Below are positions 47,138-57,979 of a stretch of DNA of 64,000 bases, piece after piece. The notes below the pieces were generated by a model that saw nothing but the letters and a program-made list of their open reading frames with translations, ran no database searches and was not told the DNA's origin. The stretch is from NCBI GenBank assembly GCA_963840535.1, contig CAWIZJ010000053.1, forward strand, positions 1-64,000, written 5' to 3'. The position numbers were made by a program, and so were the translations under genes. The DNA is from VAZQ01 sp963840535 (GTDB lineage: Bacteria; Pseudomonadota; Alphaproteobacteria; Rhizobiales; Xanthobacteraceae). Positions within the stretch are counted from its first letter, which is position 1. Every line of letters begins with the position of its first letter.

Positions 47138-48085
47138 ATGAAATCAAACGTGCAAGCCATCGGACTTGGCCTCGGTCTGGCGCTCGCGCTTGCCGGCCCG
47201 GCGGCGGCGGCCGACCTCAAGATGATGACCGGTCCGCAGGGCGGCTCCTGGATCCCGCTCGGCGGCCAGCTCAAGGACCTGTGGGAGAAGGCGATCCCCG
47301 GCACCTCCGTGCAGGTGCTGCCGGGCGCCGGCATCGCCAACGTGCGCGGCATCGAGGAGGCCAAGGCCGACATCGGCTTCGGCAACTCGATCTCGACCGT
47401 CGATGCCATGAGCGGCAAGCCGCCGTTCAACAAGCCGCACGACAATGTCTGCAACGTCGCGACGCTCTATCCGCAGTATTTCCACTTCGTGGTGCTGGCC
47501 AGCGCCAACGTCAACAAGCTCGCCGACCTCAAGGGCAAGAGCATCACCACCCAGCAGACCGGCAATACCGGCGAGATGATCACGCGCCAGTTCCTCGAGG
47601 TCAACGGCATCACCTACAACGACGTGAAGGTGAGCAAGGTCGGCTATACCGACTCGGTGACGCAGATGCAGGACGGCCACGCCGTCGCCTTCGGCCTCAC
47701 CACGCAGATTCCCGCCGGCGCCGTGATGGATCTCGCCTCGGCGCGCGAGATCAGGCTGATCGACCAGGCCGACAGCATCGACAAGATGCGCAAGCTCAAT
47801 CCCGGCTACAACCTGGTGACCATTCCGAAAGGGCACCTATCCCAAGCAGGACAAGGACGTGAACGTGATCGGCTTCCACACCCACGTCGTGGCGGCCTGC
47901 AAGCTGCCGGAGCAGACCGTCTACGCCATGACCAAGGCGATCGCCGACAACACCAGGACGCTCGCCACCGTCGCCAAGGACGTCGCCTCGCTCGACCCCG
48001 AAGGGGATGGCGGCGGATATCGGCGTGCCGTTCCACGCCGGCGCCGCGAAGTTCTACAAGGAAGCCGGCATCACGGTGACGGCCG
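47138..48085 (+). pseudogene. TAXI-family TRAP transporter binding protein, two frameshifts
   Basis: ATG 47138 with GGAG nine bases upstream and a signal peptide ending GPAAAAD. TAXI landmarks: MMTGPQGGSWIPLGGQLKDL, PGAGIANVRGIEEAKADIGF and QQTGNTGEMITRQFLEVNGI. Extra bases near 47836 (before TYPKQDKDVNVIGFHTHVV) and near 48001 (before GMAADIGVPFHAGAAKFYKE) break the frame. The stop is not clear but must lie near 48085. Likely ligands of TAXI-TRAP systems are small carboxylates or amino acids such as glutamate. Confidence 0.85.
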
Positions 48086-48192
48086 CTGACGGCGGCAGCC
48101 GCCGTCGGGTTGGCGAGCCGAGCGCCTGCCCCGCGTGCGACCGCATGCGGCGGAGCGCGCCGGCGCGCTCCGCCGACCGGGGGGCTGCGAAC

Positions 48193-50067
48193 ATGAAGCT
48201 CGATTGCAGCCACGCCGGCTTGTTCCGATTGACGGTGATCGTCGTCTCGATCGCCATGGCGCTCTACCACATGTGGGCGATCGCATTCGGCGCGCCCGAG
48301 GCGATCCCGTTCCGCGGCACCCACCTGCTGTTCGCGCTGGTGCTCACCTTCCTGCTCTACCGGTGGAATTGGGCGGAAGGCCGGCTGCCGAGCCTCCTCG
48401 ACTACCTCCTGCTCGTGCTCGGCGTGGCGCCGATCCTCCACCTGTTCCTCAATTACGAATACGTCACCGACCGCATCTTCTACATCGACGATCTGACGCA
48501 CGACCGACATGATCATGGGCACCATCATGGTGCTGATCGTGCTGGAGGCGACGCGGCGGGTGATCGGCTGGGCGCTGCCGATCACCGCCGTCGTGTTCCT
48601 CGTCTACGGCCTGTTCATCGCCCGGCTCGAGCCGATGCGGCTGATGGATCAGCTGTACATGACGACCGAGGGCATCTTCGGAATTCCGCTCGCGGTGTCG
48701 GCGTCCTACGTCCTGATCTTCGTCCTGTTCGGCAGCTTCATGGAGCGCACCGGCACCGGGCAATTGTTCATGGACTTCGCCATGGCGCTGACCGGGCATA
48801 CCGCGGGCGGGCCGGGCAAGGTCGCGGTGGTCAGCTCGAGCCTGTTCGGCACCATCTCCGGCAGCGCGGTCGCGAACGTCATGGTCGACGGGCCGATCTC
48901 GATCCCGCTGATGAAGCGCTCGGGCTTCCCGCCGCATTTCGCGGCCGGCGTCGAGGCGACCGCCTCGACCGGCAGGCCAGATCATGCCGCCGATCATGGG
49001 CGCGGCCGCCTTCGTGATGGCCGAGTTCCTGGGCGTGGCCTACGCCCAGGTGGTGATCTGGGCCATCATCCCGGCGATCCTGTACTACGTCGCCTGCTTC
49101 GCCGCCGTGCACTTCGAGGCCAAGCGCCGCGGGCTGATCGGGTTGCCGCGCGCCGAGCTGCCGCGCCTGCGGCATGGTGATGCGCGAGCGCGGGCACCTG
49201 TTCATCCCGATCCTCGTCATCCTGGCGGTGATGTATTCCGGCTACAGCGCCCCGATGGCGGCGCTGCTCGGGACGCTCGCCTGCTTCCCGGTCGCCGCAC
49301 TGCGCCGATCGACCCGCGTCTATCTCACCTGGGAAAACCTGATCGAGGCGTTCGTCGACGGCGCCAAGAACGCGCTCGGCGTCGCCACCGCCTGCGCGTG
49401 CGCCGGCATCGTGATCGCGGTCGTGACGCTGTCCGGCCTCGGCATCGTGTTCACCCAGTTCGTCGTCAAGCTCTCCCAGGACACGCTGCTGGTGGCGCTG
49501 ATCCTCACCATGCTCGCCGGCATCGTGCTCGGAATGGGCATGCCGACCACGCCCGCCTACATCATCATGACGGCCCTGCTGGTGCCGGCGATCATCAAGC
49601 TCGGCGTGATTGCGCCGGCCGCGCACATGTTCGCGTTCTACTTCGCGATCCTCTCCGCCATCACTCCGCCGGTCGCGCTCGCGGTGTTCGCGGCCGCCGG
49701 CCTCGCGAAATCCGACCTGTGGCCGAGCGGATGGGCGGCGGTGAAGATCGGCGCCGCCGGCTTCATCATCCCGTTCATGTTCGTCTACGAGCCCGCGCTG
49801 CTGACGATCGGCGACTGGCCGAACATCATCTGGAGGTTCTGCGCGGCGAGCGTCGGGATCATGTTGTTCGCCGCCGGCCTGCACGGCTATTTCATCACCC
49901 GCGCATCGTTTTGGCAGCGCGCCGTGCTCGCCGCCGGCGGGCTGCTCCTGGTGAAACCGGGATTGACGAGCGACATCCTCGGGGCCGGGCTCGGCCTGGT
50001 CGCGGTCGGCGCCCAGCTGCTGGAACGGCGGGCGACGCGCGCACGGGCGCCTGCCGGGAGCGGATGA
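48193..50067 (+). pseudogene. TRAP transporter fused permease (DctQM type), frameshifted
   Basis: About 625 residues after correction. ATG 48193 begins MKLDCSHAGLFRLTVIVVSI (small-permease part), and after one extra base near 48495 the large permease begins with MIMGTIMVLIVLEATRRVIG. More extra bases occur near 48974 and 49170. Large-permease signs include GTISGSAVANVMVDGPISIP and LGMGMPTTPAYIIMTALLVP. The 4TM and 12TM parts are fused, as usual in TAXI-TRAP systems. It should import the ligand of the binding protein encoded just upstream, driven by an ion gradient. Confidence 0.85.
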
Positions 50068-50076
50068 CGCCTGCTC

Positions 50077-50154
50077 CTAGTGCGGTGTCTTTGACGTTCC
50101 GATCAGTCTCGCGGCGGTTCCGTCATCGGAACGTCAAAGACAGAACCGCACTAG
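50077..50154. repeat. Large palindromic element (about 30-base arms)
   Basis: The left arm 50077-50103 (CTAGTGCGGTGTCTTTGACG...) and right arm 50125-50154 are inverted copies, differing by a three-base insertion (TCT) in the right arm. A 21-base loop separates them. Nothing codes here. It resembles the mobile palindromic (REP/BIME-type) units of Rhizobiales and may stop transcription after the TRAP operon. Confidence 0.85.
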
Positions 50155-50301
50155 CACCATAGACTTGCTAGTGTCCCTTTGCTTCGACGTCGCACTCGAG
50201 CGTGCTGCAATGTGAAGCGAACGTCGGAAGCGGGACGCTGGAGCTGGGACCGCTCGTCAGTCGCGATCCTGACTCGACTTGCTCGACGGAGGCTCAAGCC
50301 G

Positions 50302-50628
50302 ATGATTGCCCAGCTCGTCCTCAGCCGCTGCTGCTCGGTATCCTGCTCTATGCCTGGACCGAGTACCGCCGCTCGCCGGCGGTCGGCCTGGCCGCCTGGT
50401 CGCCGCCTGCGGCGGGCTCTATTTCGTGTGGTTTCCCGCGCACGCCACGGTCCTGGCGGAGCTCGCCGGGGTCGGCCGCGGCGTCGATCTCATCATCTAT
50501 GTCTGGGTCGTGATCAGTCTGCTCATCGTGCTCAATCTGCACCTGAAGTTGCGGGCGCAGATGGAGCTGATCACCGAGCTGGCGCGCGAGATCGCTCTTG
50601 TAAGGCGCAGTCGAGCCCGCGCGGGTAG
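50302..50628 (+). pseudogene. DUF2304 family membrane protein, frameshifted
   Basis: ATG 50302 gives MIAQLVLS; then frame changes near 50325 and 50395 give LLLGILLYAWTEYRRSPAVG and LVAACGGLYFVWFPAHATVL, AGVGRGVDLIIYVWVVISLL and ending AREIALV. The end in one frame is at 50628. DUF2304 proteins are short two- or three-helix proteins that often accompany polyprenyl-phosphate sugar transferases. It converges on a membrane glycosyltransferase-like gene whose stop is seven bases away. Confidence 0.7.
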
Positions 50629-50634
50629 GCGACG

Positions 50635-52059
50635 CTACACCCGCTGACGCATTCCACCCGGCAAGCCGCGTTCCCTCAGGGCGGTCGTCATCCGCTCGAG
50701 CATCCAGGCGGCCCCGGCGCAGAAGGGCCCGATCAGGATGAGATTGTAGCGGGTGTAGTGGTTGGCCAGCGCGGCGTGCAGTCCCAGCATCACCAGCGGC
50801 GGCACGGCATAGAGCAGGAACAGCGGTTTCGACCGCCGCAGCGCGCGTCGCGCAAGCCGCGGCGAACAGCGGCACCAGCAGCAGGCCGAGGTAGCCCCCG
50901 ACCCACATGCCGCACCAGCCCAGGGGCACGCTGGCGAGAAGGTGGCGCAACCAGCGCTCGCGCATCTCCTCGCGCACGATGCCGCCGATCAGCGGATCGA
51001 GGCGGCCGTACGCCTCGATGAGCTTGTCGCGCGCGGGCGGCCGACATGGAAGAAGCTCTTGGGCGTGTAGTAGACGAACCGCTCCATGGCGGCCGGACCG
51101 AACGTGGCTCGATCATCGGCTCGCCGATCTCCGGCAGGCAATACGGGAAGGCGAGCGCAAATTCGCGCACGGTCATGCGGTTGTAGGCGAAGCGCTCGAT
51201 CAGTGGCGGCGGAACCGTATTCCTCCGTCAGCCCCCACTTGCCGACGAAGACGGCGTTGCGAGCGAGCCAGGGACCGACGACCAGCAGCCAGTGCGAGAG
51301 CGAAGACGAGCACCTGGCGCATCGCCGGCTCGCCAACCCTGGCGCAAGATCCAAAGTCGCGTTGCATCGACGATCAGCGCAGCCACCACCGGCGCCAGCA
51401 CGACGAAGGAGGCGCGGGTGAGGGTCAGCAACCCGAACAGCGCATCCGGTGAGCAGCATCTTGGGAGACGCGGCGCCTGCAGGGCTCCATACCAGCGCCA
51501 AGGCGGCCAGACTGTAGAGCGAGAACGTGAGGCTCTCGAGTCATCACGAAGGCGAACAGGTCGGCATCGGGAAGAAGCGCGATGGTGGCGAGCACGCCGG
51601 CGAGCCAGAACGCCGGGCTGCTCGCCAAGATGATCTCGGCGGCGAACGCGATCGCGAGCACGCCGACGGCGAGCAGCGCCGCATGGATGAGTTGCATGGA
51701 CCGTGCATAGACCTCGCATTCGGCGCGCGTCGCGCATCTCGTGCATTGACGGCGATGCTGCAATCGACCGCACGGGCGAAGCGGGGGTCGGCCTTGATCG
51801 CGGCGACGATGAGCCAGGGATAGACCGGCGCGAAGAACATGCCCGCCGGCGGCATTGCGGCCGTGCTGTTGACGTCGTCGAACACCCCGTTGCTGAACAC
51901 GCCGTGGTGGACGAGATCGTAGGCGACGGTCAGGTAGAAGGCCTGATCGAAGTCGGTCAGCCACTTCGCGGGCCGCGTCAGGATCGCCGTCGCCAGCACC
52001 GCGAACACCAGCAGGCCGAACAAGGTCCTGACGCCCCATGAGAAGAACTAGCCGCGCAT
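50635..52059 (-). pseudogene. Glycosyltransferase-39-like membrane protein, heavily frameshifted
   Basis: The most N-terminal readable piece is LFGLLVFAVLATAILTRPAK followed by FDQAFYLTVAYDLVHHGVFS, with an in-frame TAG just before it. Hydrophobic pieces continue in changing frames: LLAVGVLAIAFAAEIILASS, DALFGLLTLTRASFVVLAPV and ASVPLGWCGMWVGGYLGLLL. The end is NHYTRYNLILIGPFCAGAAW, then a stop at 50635. The NHYTRYNLI-type end and early FD motif recall ArnT/PMT-like transferases using polyprenyl-phosphate sugars. At least five frame changes are needed. Substrate unknown. Confidence 0.6.
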
Positions 52060-52241
52060 GGCATCAACCGTGCCACAGCGGGCATGACGGTCAACGGGAC
52101 CTGCGACAAAATCGTCTGGCCGATGGCCCGACGCGAGTTATCGTGGCCGGCGTTCCTCGGTCGGGTGCCGCTCTTCATGTTTGGTCTTGAGCGGGGCAGC
52201 CTGGTGAAATAAGACCGTCTTCCCGCCGCGGATCTGTGCCG

Positions 52242-53971
52242 ATGAATCGCAAGCGTCCGGAAGATCTGCGCAGCCACCGCTGGCTCGGCGTCAGCGACCT
52301 GCGATGCGTTCGGCCATCGCTCGCGCCTGCGCCAGTTCGGCTACGATGCCGAGGACTGGAGCGGCCGGCCGGTGATCGGCATCATCAATACCTGGAGCGA
52401 GATCAACTCCTGTCATGCGCATCTGCGCGCGCGCGCCGAGAACGTCAAGCGCGGCGTGCTGCAGGCCGGCGGCTTCCCGATCGAGCTGCCGGCGATGTCG
52501 CTGGCCGAGCCGTTCGTGAAGCCCTCGACCATGCTCTACCGCAATTTCCTCGCGATGGAGGCGGAGGAGCTGCTGCGCAGCCATCCCATCGACGGCGCGG
52601 TGCTGCTCGGCGGCTGCGACAAGACCACGCCCGGGCTGATCATGGGCGCGATCAGCATGGGCGTGCCGGCGATCTACGTGCCGGCGGGTCCGATGCTGCG
52701 CGGCAACTGGCGCGGCCAGCAGCTCGGCTCCGGCTCGGATACCTGGAAATACTGGACCGAGAAGCGCGCCGGCAACATCACCGAGGAGCAGTGGAACGAG
52801 ATCGAGGGCGGCATCGCGCGCTCGTTCGGAACCTGCATGGTGATGGGAACGGCGGCGACCATGATGGCGATCGCCGAAGGGCTCGGCCTCACGTTGCCGG
52901 GCGCCTCCTCGATCCCGGCCGCCGATTCCAGCCATCCGCGCATGTGCGGCGTCGCCGGCCGCCGCATCGTGGACATGGTGTGGGAGGATCTCACTCCCGA
53001 GCGGATCCTGACCGCGGCCGCCTTCGACAACGCCATCAAGGTCCATATGGCGATGGGCGGGCTCCACCAATGCCATCATCCATGTGGTGGCGATGGCGCG
53101 CCGCGCCGGGATCGCGCTCGACATGCAGCGCTTCGACGAGATCTCGCGGGAGATCCCGGTGCTCGCCAACGTGCGCCCGTCCGGCAAATACCTGATGGAG
53201 GATTTCTTCTATGCCGGCGGCTTGCGCGCGCTGATGCAGGAGCTCGAGCGACAAGCTCGACCTGTCCTGTCTGACGGTGACGGGCGGGACGGTGGGCGAG
53301 AACATCGCCGGCGCCGAGGTCTATCTGCGCGACGTCATCCATCCGCTCGCCGATCCGATCTATGCCGAAGGCGCGACCGCGGTGCTTACCGGCAACCTGG
53401 CGCCGCGCGGCTGCGTCATGAAGCCGGCCGCGGCCGACCAGCGCTTTCTCAAGCACCGCGGGCCGGCGCTCGCCTTCGAGGACTACAATCACATGGCGCG
53501 CGAGATCGAGCGCGACGACCTCGACGTCACGCCCGACCACGTCATCGTGCTCAAGAATGCCGGTCCCAAGGGCGGACCCGGCATGCCGGAATGGGGCATG
53601 CTGCCGATCCCGAAGAAGCTGGTGAAAGCCGGGCGTGCGCGACATGGTGCGCATCTCCGACGGACGCATGAGCGGCACCAGCTACGGCGCCTGCATCCTG
53701 CACGTGGCGCCCGGAGAGCTTCGTCGGCGGACCGCTGGCGTTGGTGCAGACCGGCGACGAGATCGAGATCGACGTGCCGGCGCGCCGCATCCATCTGCAC
53801 GTCGGCGAGGAGGAGCTCGGCCGCCGCCGGGCCGCCTGGAAACCGCCGGCCCCGCGCTACCCGCGCGGCTACGGCGCGATGTTCTCCATGCATATCGGCC
53901 AGGCCGACGAGGGCTGCGACTTCGATTTCCTCGCCGGCAAGGGACAGATTCCCGAGCCGGAGATCCATTGA
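52242..53971 (+). pseudogene. IlvD/Edd family dehydratase, five or more frameshifts
   Basis: ATG 52242 (or GTG 52236). Corrected segments: LRSHRWLGVSDLRC, FGYDAEDWSGRPVIGIINTW and GGCDKTTPGLIMGAISMGVP with the Fe-S cysteine. Then come LTLPGASSIPAADSSHPRMC, NAIIHVVAMARRAGIALDMQ, DISDGRMSGTSYGACILHV-like RISDGRMSGTSYGACILHVA, and the end IGQADEGCDFDFLAGKGQIP at 53971. Breaks are near 52315, 53068, 53248, 53633 and 53715. The length of about 575 residues matches sugar-acid dehydratases (arabonate/xylonate type) and dihydroxy-acid dehydratase. The operon suggests sugar-acid or aromatic catabolism rather than valine synthesis. It needs a [2Fe-2S] or [4Fe-4S] cluster. Confidence 0.83.
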
Positions 53972-54022
53972 AGGCGACCAGAGCCGGAAATTGATGCGCG
54001 AGCGTTTCCGGGACCGAGTCGC

Positions 54023-55072
54023 ATGAAGATCGGACTGTTCGACCACGTCGAGCACGGCCAGCGCCCGCTCGCGACCCTGTTCGACGAGCGGCTCGCTTTC
54101 GCCAGGGCGGCCGACGAGGCCGGCATCTACTGCCTGCATGTCGCGGAGCATCACGCCACGCCGCTCAACATGGTGCCGGTGCCGGGCATCTATCTCGGCG
54201 CGGTGGCGCGCGCGACCAGGCGCATGCGGCTAGGGCCGCTGGTCTACCTGCTTCCGCTCTATTCGCCGCTGCGGTTGATCGAGGAGATCTGCATTCTCGA
54301 TCATCTGAGCTACGGGCGGCTGGAGGTCGGCGTCGGTCGCGGGGTGTCGCCGTTCGAGCTCAGGCTACCACAAGGTCGACCACGAGGAATCCCGCGACAT
54401 CTTCATCGATGCCTTCAACTGCATCAGCGCCGGGCCTGACCACCGACAATCTCAGCTATGCCGGTCCCCACTTACAGCTACGAGCAGGTCCCGATCGCGT
54501 TGCGCCCGCTGCAGCAGCCGCATCCGGCGTTCTGGTACGGCTCCTCCAACACCATCGGATCGACCTGGGCGGGCGAGCACGGGCTGCATTTCGTGACGCT
54601 CGGGCCCGATGGCGACCGCCAAGGCGAATATCGATGCATTCAAGGAGGCGTTCGCCAGGCGCGGGCGCGCGGCGCAGCCCAAGGCCGAATTTCCCGGCGG
54701 GGTCGCGATCGGCGTGCAGCGCCACATCTTCGTCGCCGACACCGAGCGGGAGGCACGGCAGCTTCGCCAAGCCGGCGATGGACGTCCATCTCGCCAATCT
54801 CAACTGGCTGCGCGACAAGCACGGCGTCACCGGCCTGACGTCGCGGCTCAACGTTCCGCGCGGCGCCGACTACGAGGCCTGCGTCGCCGACCGCACGGTG
54901 ATCTCCGGGGATCCGCAGACAGGTGCGCGCGGAGATCGAGCGGCAGGTGCGCGAGCTCGGCGTCAACTACCTGCTGGCCTACCTGTTCCTGGGCACCATG
55001 ACGCTCAACGAGGCGCTGCGCTCCCTGCAGCTGTTCTCCACCGAGGTGATGCCCAGACTCGCGCATCTGTGA
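54023..55072 (+). pseudogene. Luciferase-like flavin monooxygenase (LLM class), frameshifted
   Basis: ATG 54023 begins MKIGLFDHVEHGQRPLATLF; LLM signs are HVAEHHATPLNMVPVPGIYL, MRLGPLVYLLPLYSPLRLIE and EVGVGRGVSPFE. At about 54365, 54436, 54472, 54610 and 54766 the frame changes, each mostly fixed by removing one base. Segments such as YHKVDHEESRDIFIDAF, QQPHPAFWYGSSNTIGSTW and FAKPAMDVHLANLNWL follow. The last part RAEIERQVRELGVNYLLAYL ends RLAHL at 55072. F420- or FMN-dependent oxidation of an organic substrate is expected. Confidence 0.82.
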
Positions 55073-55174
55073 GCAGGCGACGCATGCAGGCCGTCTTCGC
55101 TCCGCCCTGATCGCGTTGCCCGCGCCGCGCTTCTGTGCGAGATTCCCGCCAGAGCGACACAAGAGGTCACCACC

Positions 55175-56117
55175 ATGGCAAACGGCAGGGTCACCGGCGT
55201 CCGCAGCATCGAGCTCGGCGTTCGCGATCTCCACCAATCGGCGGAGTTCTACACCAACGTCTGGGCGCTCGAAGAAGTGTCCTCGGAAGGCGACGGCATC
55301 CATTTCCGCGCCACCGGCGGCGAGCATCACGTGCTGACCATTCGGGAGCGCCCGAAGCCCGCCCTGCTCGGCGTGCATTTCGCCGCCGCCGATCGGGCGG
55401 CGGTCGACGAGCTCGTGCGCCAAGAGCCAAGGGATTCGGCGTCGAGGTCGAGGGCGAGCCGGCGCCGCTCTCCGCCGCGGCCGGCGGCGGCTACGGCTTC
55501 CGGTTCCGCACGCCCGATGGGCTTCCCATGAGCATCTCCACGGACATCGTGCAGCACCCGAACGTGGTGGTCGACCGCTCCCGCCCCACCAAGATCAGCC
55601 ACGTCGTGCTCAACAGCGCGCGCACCGAGGATCAGGTGCCGTTCTTCATCGACGTGCTGGGCTTCAAGCTCTCCGACAGCTCGCACCTGATGGAGTTCCT
55701 GCGCTGCAGCGCCGATCACCACAGCATGGCGATCTTCCGCAACAACGGCCCCTCGCTCAATCACGTCGCCTACGAGCTGCCGAATATCGACGGACTGATG
55801 CGCGGCGCCGGCCGCGTCAAGGGCAACGGCTTCGACATCGAATGGGGAGTCGGCCGGCACGGACCGGGCAACAACGTGTTCTCCTACTTCATCGAGCCGA
55901 ACGGCTTCGTCGCCGAATACACCACCGAGCTCGACCAGCTCGATGACGCCACCCACGTGCCCGCAGGACGCCGAATTACTGGCAGAGGGTGATGCCGATG
56001 CCGGACCGCTGGGGAACCGCAGGGCCGCCGTCGAACCGGATGCGTGCCGCCATGTCGGGCGCGCTCTATCTCGGCGACGAGCGTTGCGAGGACATCATCG
56101 GGCGCCAAGCTCGGTTG
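55175..56117 (+). pseudogene. Two-domain VOC (glyoxalase/catechol dioxygenase-like) protein, frameshifted
   Basis: ATG 55175 MANGRVTGVRSIELGVRDLH. Domain 1 has SAEFYTNVWALEEVSSEGDG; after about 55428 the frame changes to AKGFGVEVEGEPAPLSAAAG. Domain 2 has KISHVVLNSARTEDQVPFFI, HHSMAIFRNNGPSLNHVAYE and GPGNNVFSYFIEPNGFVAEY. The metal triad H/H/E of extradiol-type VOC enzymes fits HVVLN, NHVAYE and the final E of VAEY. Near 55968 another change leads to PQDAEYW-type tail and a stop near 56117 in one frame. It lies between the monooxygenase and an MBL hydrolase. Confidence 0.75.
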
Positions 56118-56154
56118 ACCCGGCGGATCGCTCCATCCATCCGGCTTCATCCCG

Positions 56155-57069
56155 TTGGCGTCCGACGACATACCCTTCGACAGGATCTTCGACCTGCGCC
56201 CGGCCGGGTGGAGGAGGTCGCGCCCGGCGTGCGCCGGCTCCTGGTCGACAATCCCGGCCCGTTCACGTTCAAGGGGACGCTCTCCTATATCGTCGGACGC
56301 GGACGGGTCGCGATCATCGATCCCGGTCCGCTCGATGAGGCGCATATCGCGGCACTGCTCGACGCCGTGCGCGGCGAGACCGTCACCCATATCCTGGTGA
56401 CGCATACCCACCGCGATCATTCTCCCGCGGTGCCCGCGCCTCAAGGCGGCGACCGGAGCGCAGGTGCTGGCCGAGGGACCGCACCGCCCCGCGCGCGCGC
56501 TCAATGTCGGCGAGGCGCCGCGCCTCGACGCCAGCAACGACACCGAGTTCCGTCCGGACCGCGCGCTCGTCGACGGCGAGATCGTCGCCGGCGCCGGCTG
56601 GACCATCGAGGCGGTGGCGACGCCGGGCCACACCGCCAACCACATGGCCTTCGCGCTCAAGGAGGCCGATCTGCTGTTCTCGGGCGATCACGTGATGGCG
56701 TGGTCGACGCCGGTGGTGGCGCCGCCGGACGGTGCCATGAGCGACTACATGGCCTCGCTGCACAAGCTCGCGCGGCGCTCCGAGGAGACCTATCTGCCGG
56801 GCCACGGCGGTGCGGTGCGCGACGCTCGACGCTTCGTGCAGCACTACATCCGCCATCGCCAGGGGCGCGAGGCGTCCATCCTGCATCGCCTGGCCAAGAG
56901 CGAAGCCGATATTCCGACGCTGGTGCGCGCGATCTATATCGGGCTCGATCCGAGGCTGGTGAAGGCGGCTGGTCTCTCCGTCCTCGCCCATCTCGAGGAC
57001 CTCACCGCACGCGGGCTGGTCCTGACCGCAGGCCAGCCCGCGATCGACGGGCGCTACCGGTTGGCGTGA
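56155..57069 (+). pseudogene. MBL-fold hydrolase (LACTB2-like), frameshifted
   Basis: The N-terminus ASDDIPFDRIFDLRP (TTG 56155 is the only obvious start; ribosome site poor) joins by frame change near 56205 to VEEVAPGVRRLLVDNPGPFT and then HILVTHTHRDHSPA, the HxHxDH zinc motif. A second change near 56430 leads to ATPGHTANHMAFALKEADLL, SGDHVMAWSTPVV and TYLPGHGGAVRDARRFVQHY. The C-terminal winged helix continues to GRYRLA at 57069. All zinc ligands (H, H, D, H, D and late H) are present in pieces. Broad substrate possibilities; likely part of the same catabolic unit. Confidence 0.82.
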
Positions 57070-57091
57070 GCGAACAGCGGAACATCCGCTG

Positions 57092-57970
57092 CTATTGCTT
57101 CTTCGCCTGATCCTTCTTGCCCGCCGGCGCGATTCTCTTCTTTGCGGGGGGGGTCTGGGTCGGCCGCTCCGGTCGCTGCGCGCGGATGGCTTCCTCGATC
57201 TCGGCGACCAGCTGGCGGATGCGGGCGGCGTTGGTTCCGAAATCGAACGTCCCGTAGCGCGAGGAGGAACGCACGTCGATGCGCGCGCCGTCGGGCTCCG
57301 CGCGCACGCGCACGATGACGTCGTCCCGGAAGCCGAGGAACGACGAGTACGCGATCGCCTCGATACGCCCATCACGCCGTCCGGGCGTCGGCTCTCTTGC
57401 CGAGATCACGCGCCAATACGGGGCCACGATGGAATCCCTGTGCTTGGACATGACGGCGTAGGCCGCCCGGTAGGCGTTCTGCGGGGTGGCGTTGGTCCCG
57501 AGCGGCCCAAGGTCCGGATAGGCCGCGCGCTGCTGCTCGGCGGCATAAAGACCGGCATAGGCAACCGGGTTGGAATCGCGCGCGCGCAGCGGCGCCAGGG
57601 CGTCGTAGAGCGGGGGATCGATCGGATCGGTGGTGATGTCGTAGATCCACGGCAGGCGGTAGGTCTTGGTGGCGAGATACGCCGGATAGGCGAGCAGCGC
57701 GAGCGATACGACCATCGCCGTCAACGCCGCACGCATGCCGACGAGCCCCTCCATCCAGATCACGGCAAAGGCGGCGAAGGCGACCAGCAGCGCGACCAGC
57801 GCCATGGCCAGGGCGCCCGCAAAGGTGGCGAGCGCCGGCTTGGTCTCGAGCACGCCCGAGCGCACGACGATGACGGCGAGGAACGTCGCCACGAACGCGA
57901 ATCCGGCGAGGCGAAGCGCCCACACGGCGAGGCGCGAGGTCGGCTCGGAATGAATGTAGCGGCGTGCCAT
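57092..57970 (-). CDS. DUF1499 membrane protein
   Basis: 292 residues. Four hydrophobic helices in the first 110 residues (LAVWALRLAGFAFVATFLAV, LATFAGALAMALVALLVAFA and others), then a C-terminal DUF1499 domain (PVAYAGLYAAEQQRAAYPDL, and IEAIAYSSFLGFRDDVIVRV) and a Lys/Ala-rich tail of about 25 residues. Function of DUF1499 is unknown. Third gene of a minus-strand set, nine bases after the M48 peptidase stop; co-transcription is likely. Confidence 0.9.
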   Translation of the reverse strand: MARRYIHSEPTSRLAVWALRLAGFAFVATFLAVIVVRSGVLETKPALATFAGALAMALVALLVAFAAFAVIWMEGLVGMRAALTAMVVSLALLAYPAYLATKTYRLPWIYDITTDPIDPPLYDALAPLRARDSNPVAYAGLYAAEQQRAAYPDLGPLGTNATPQNAYRAAYAVMSKHRDSIVAPYWRVISAREPTPGRRDGRIEAIAYSSFLGFRDDVIVRVRAEPDGARIDVRSSSRYGTFDFGTNAARIRQLVAEIEEAIRAQRPERPTQTPPAKKRIAPAGKKDQAKKQ

Positions 57971-57979
57971 CCAGATGCC

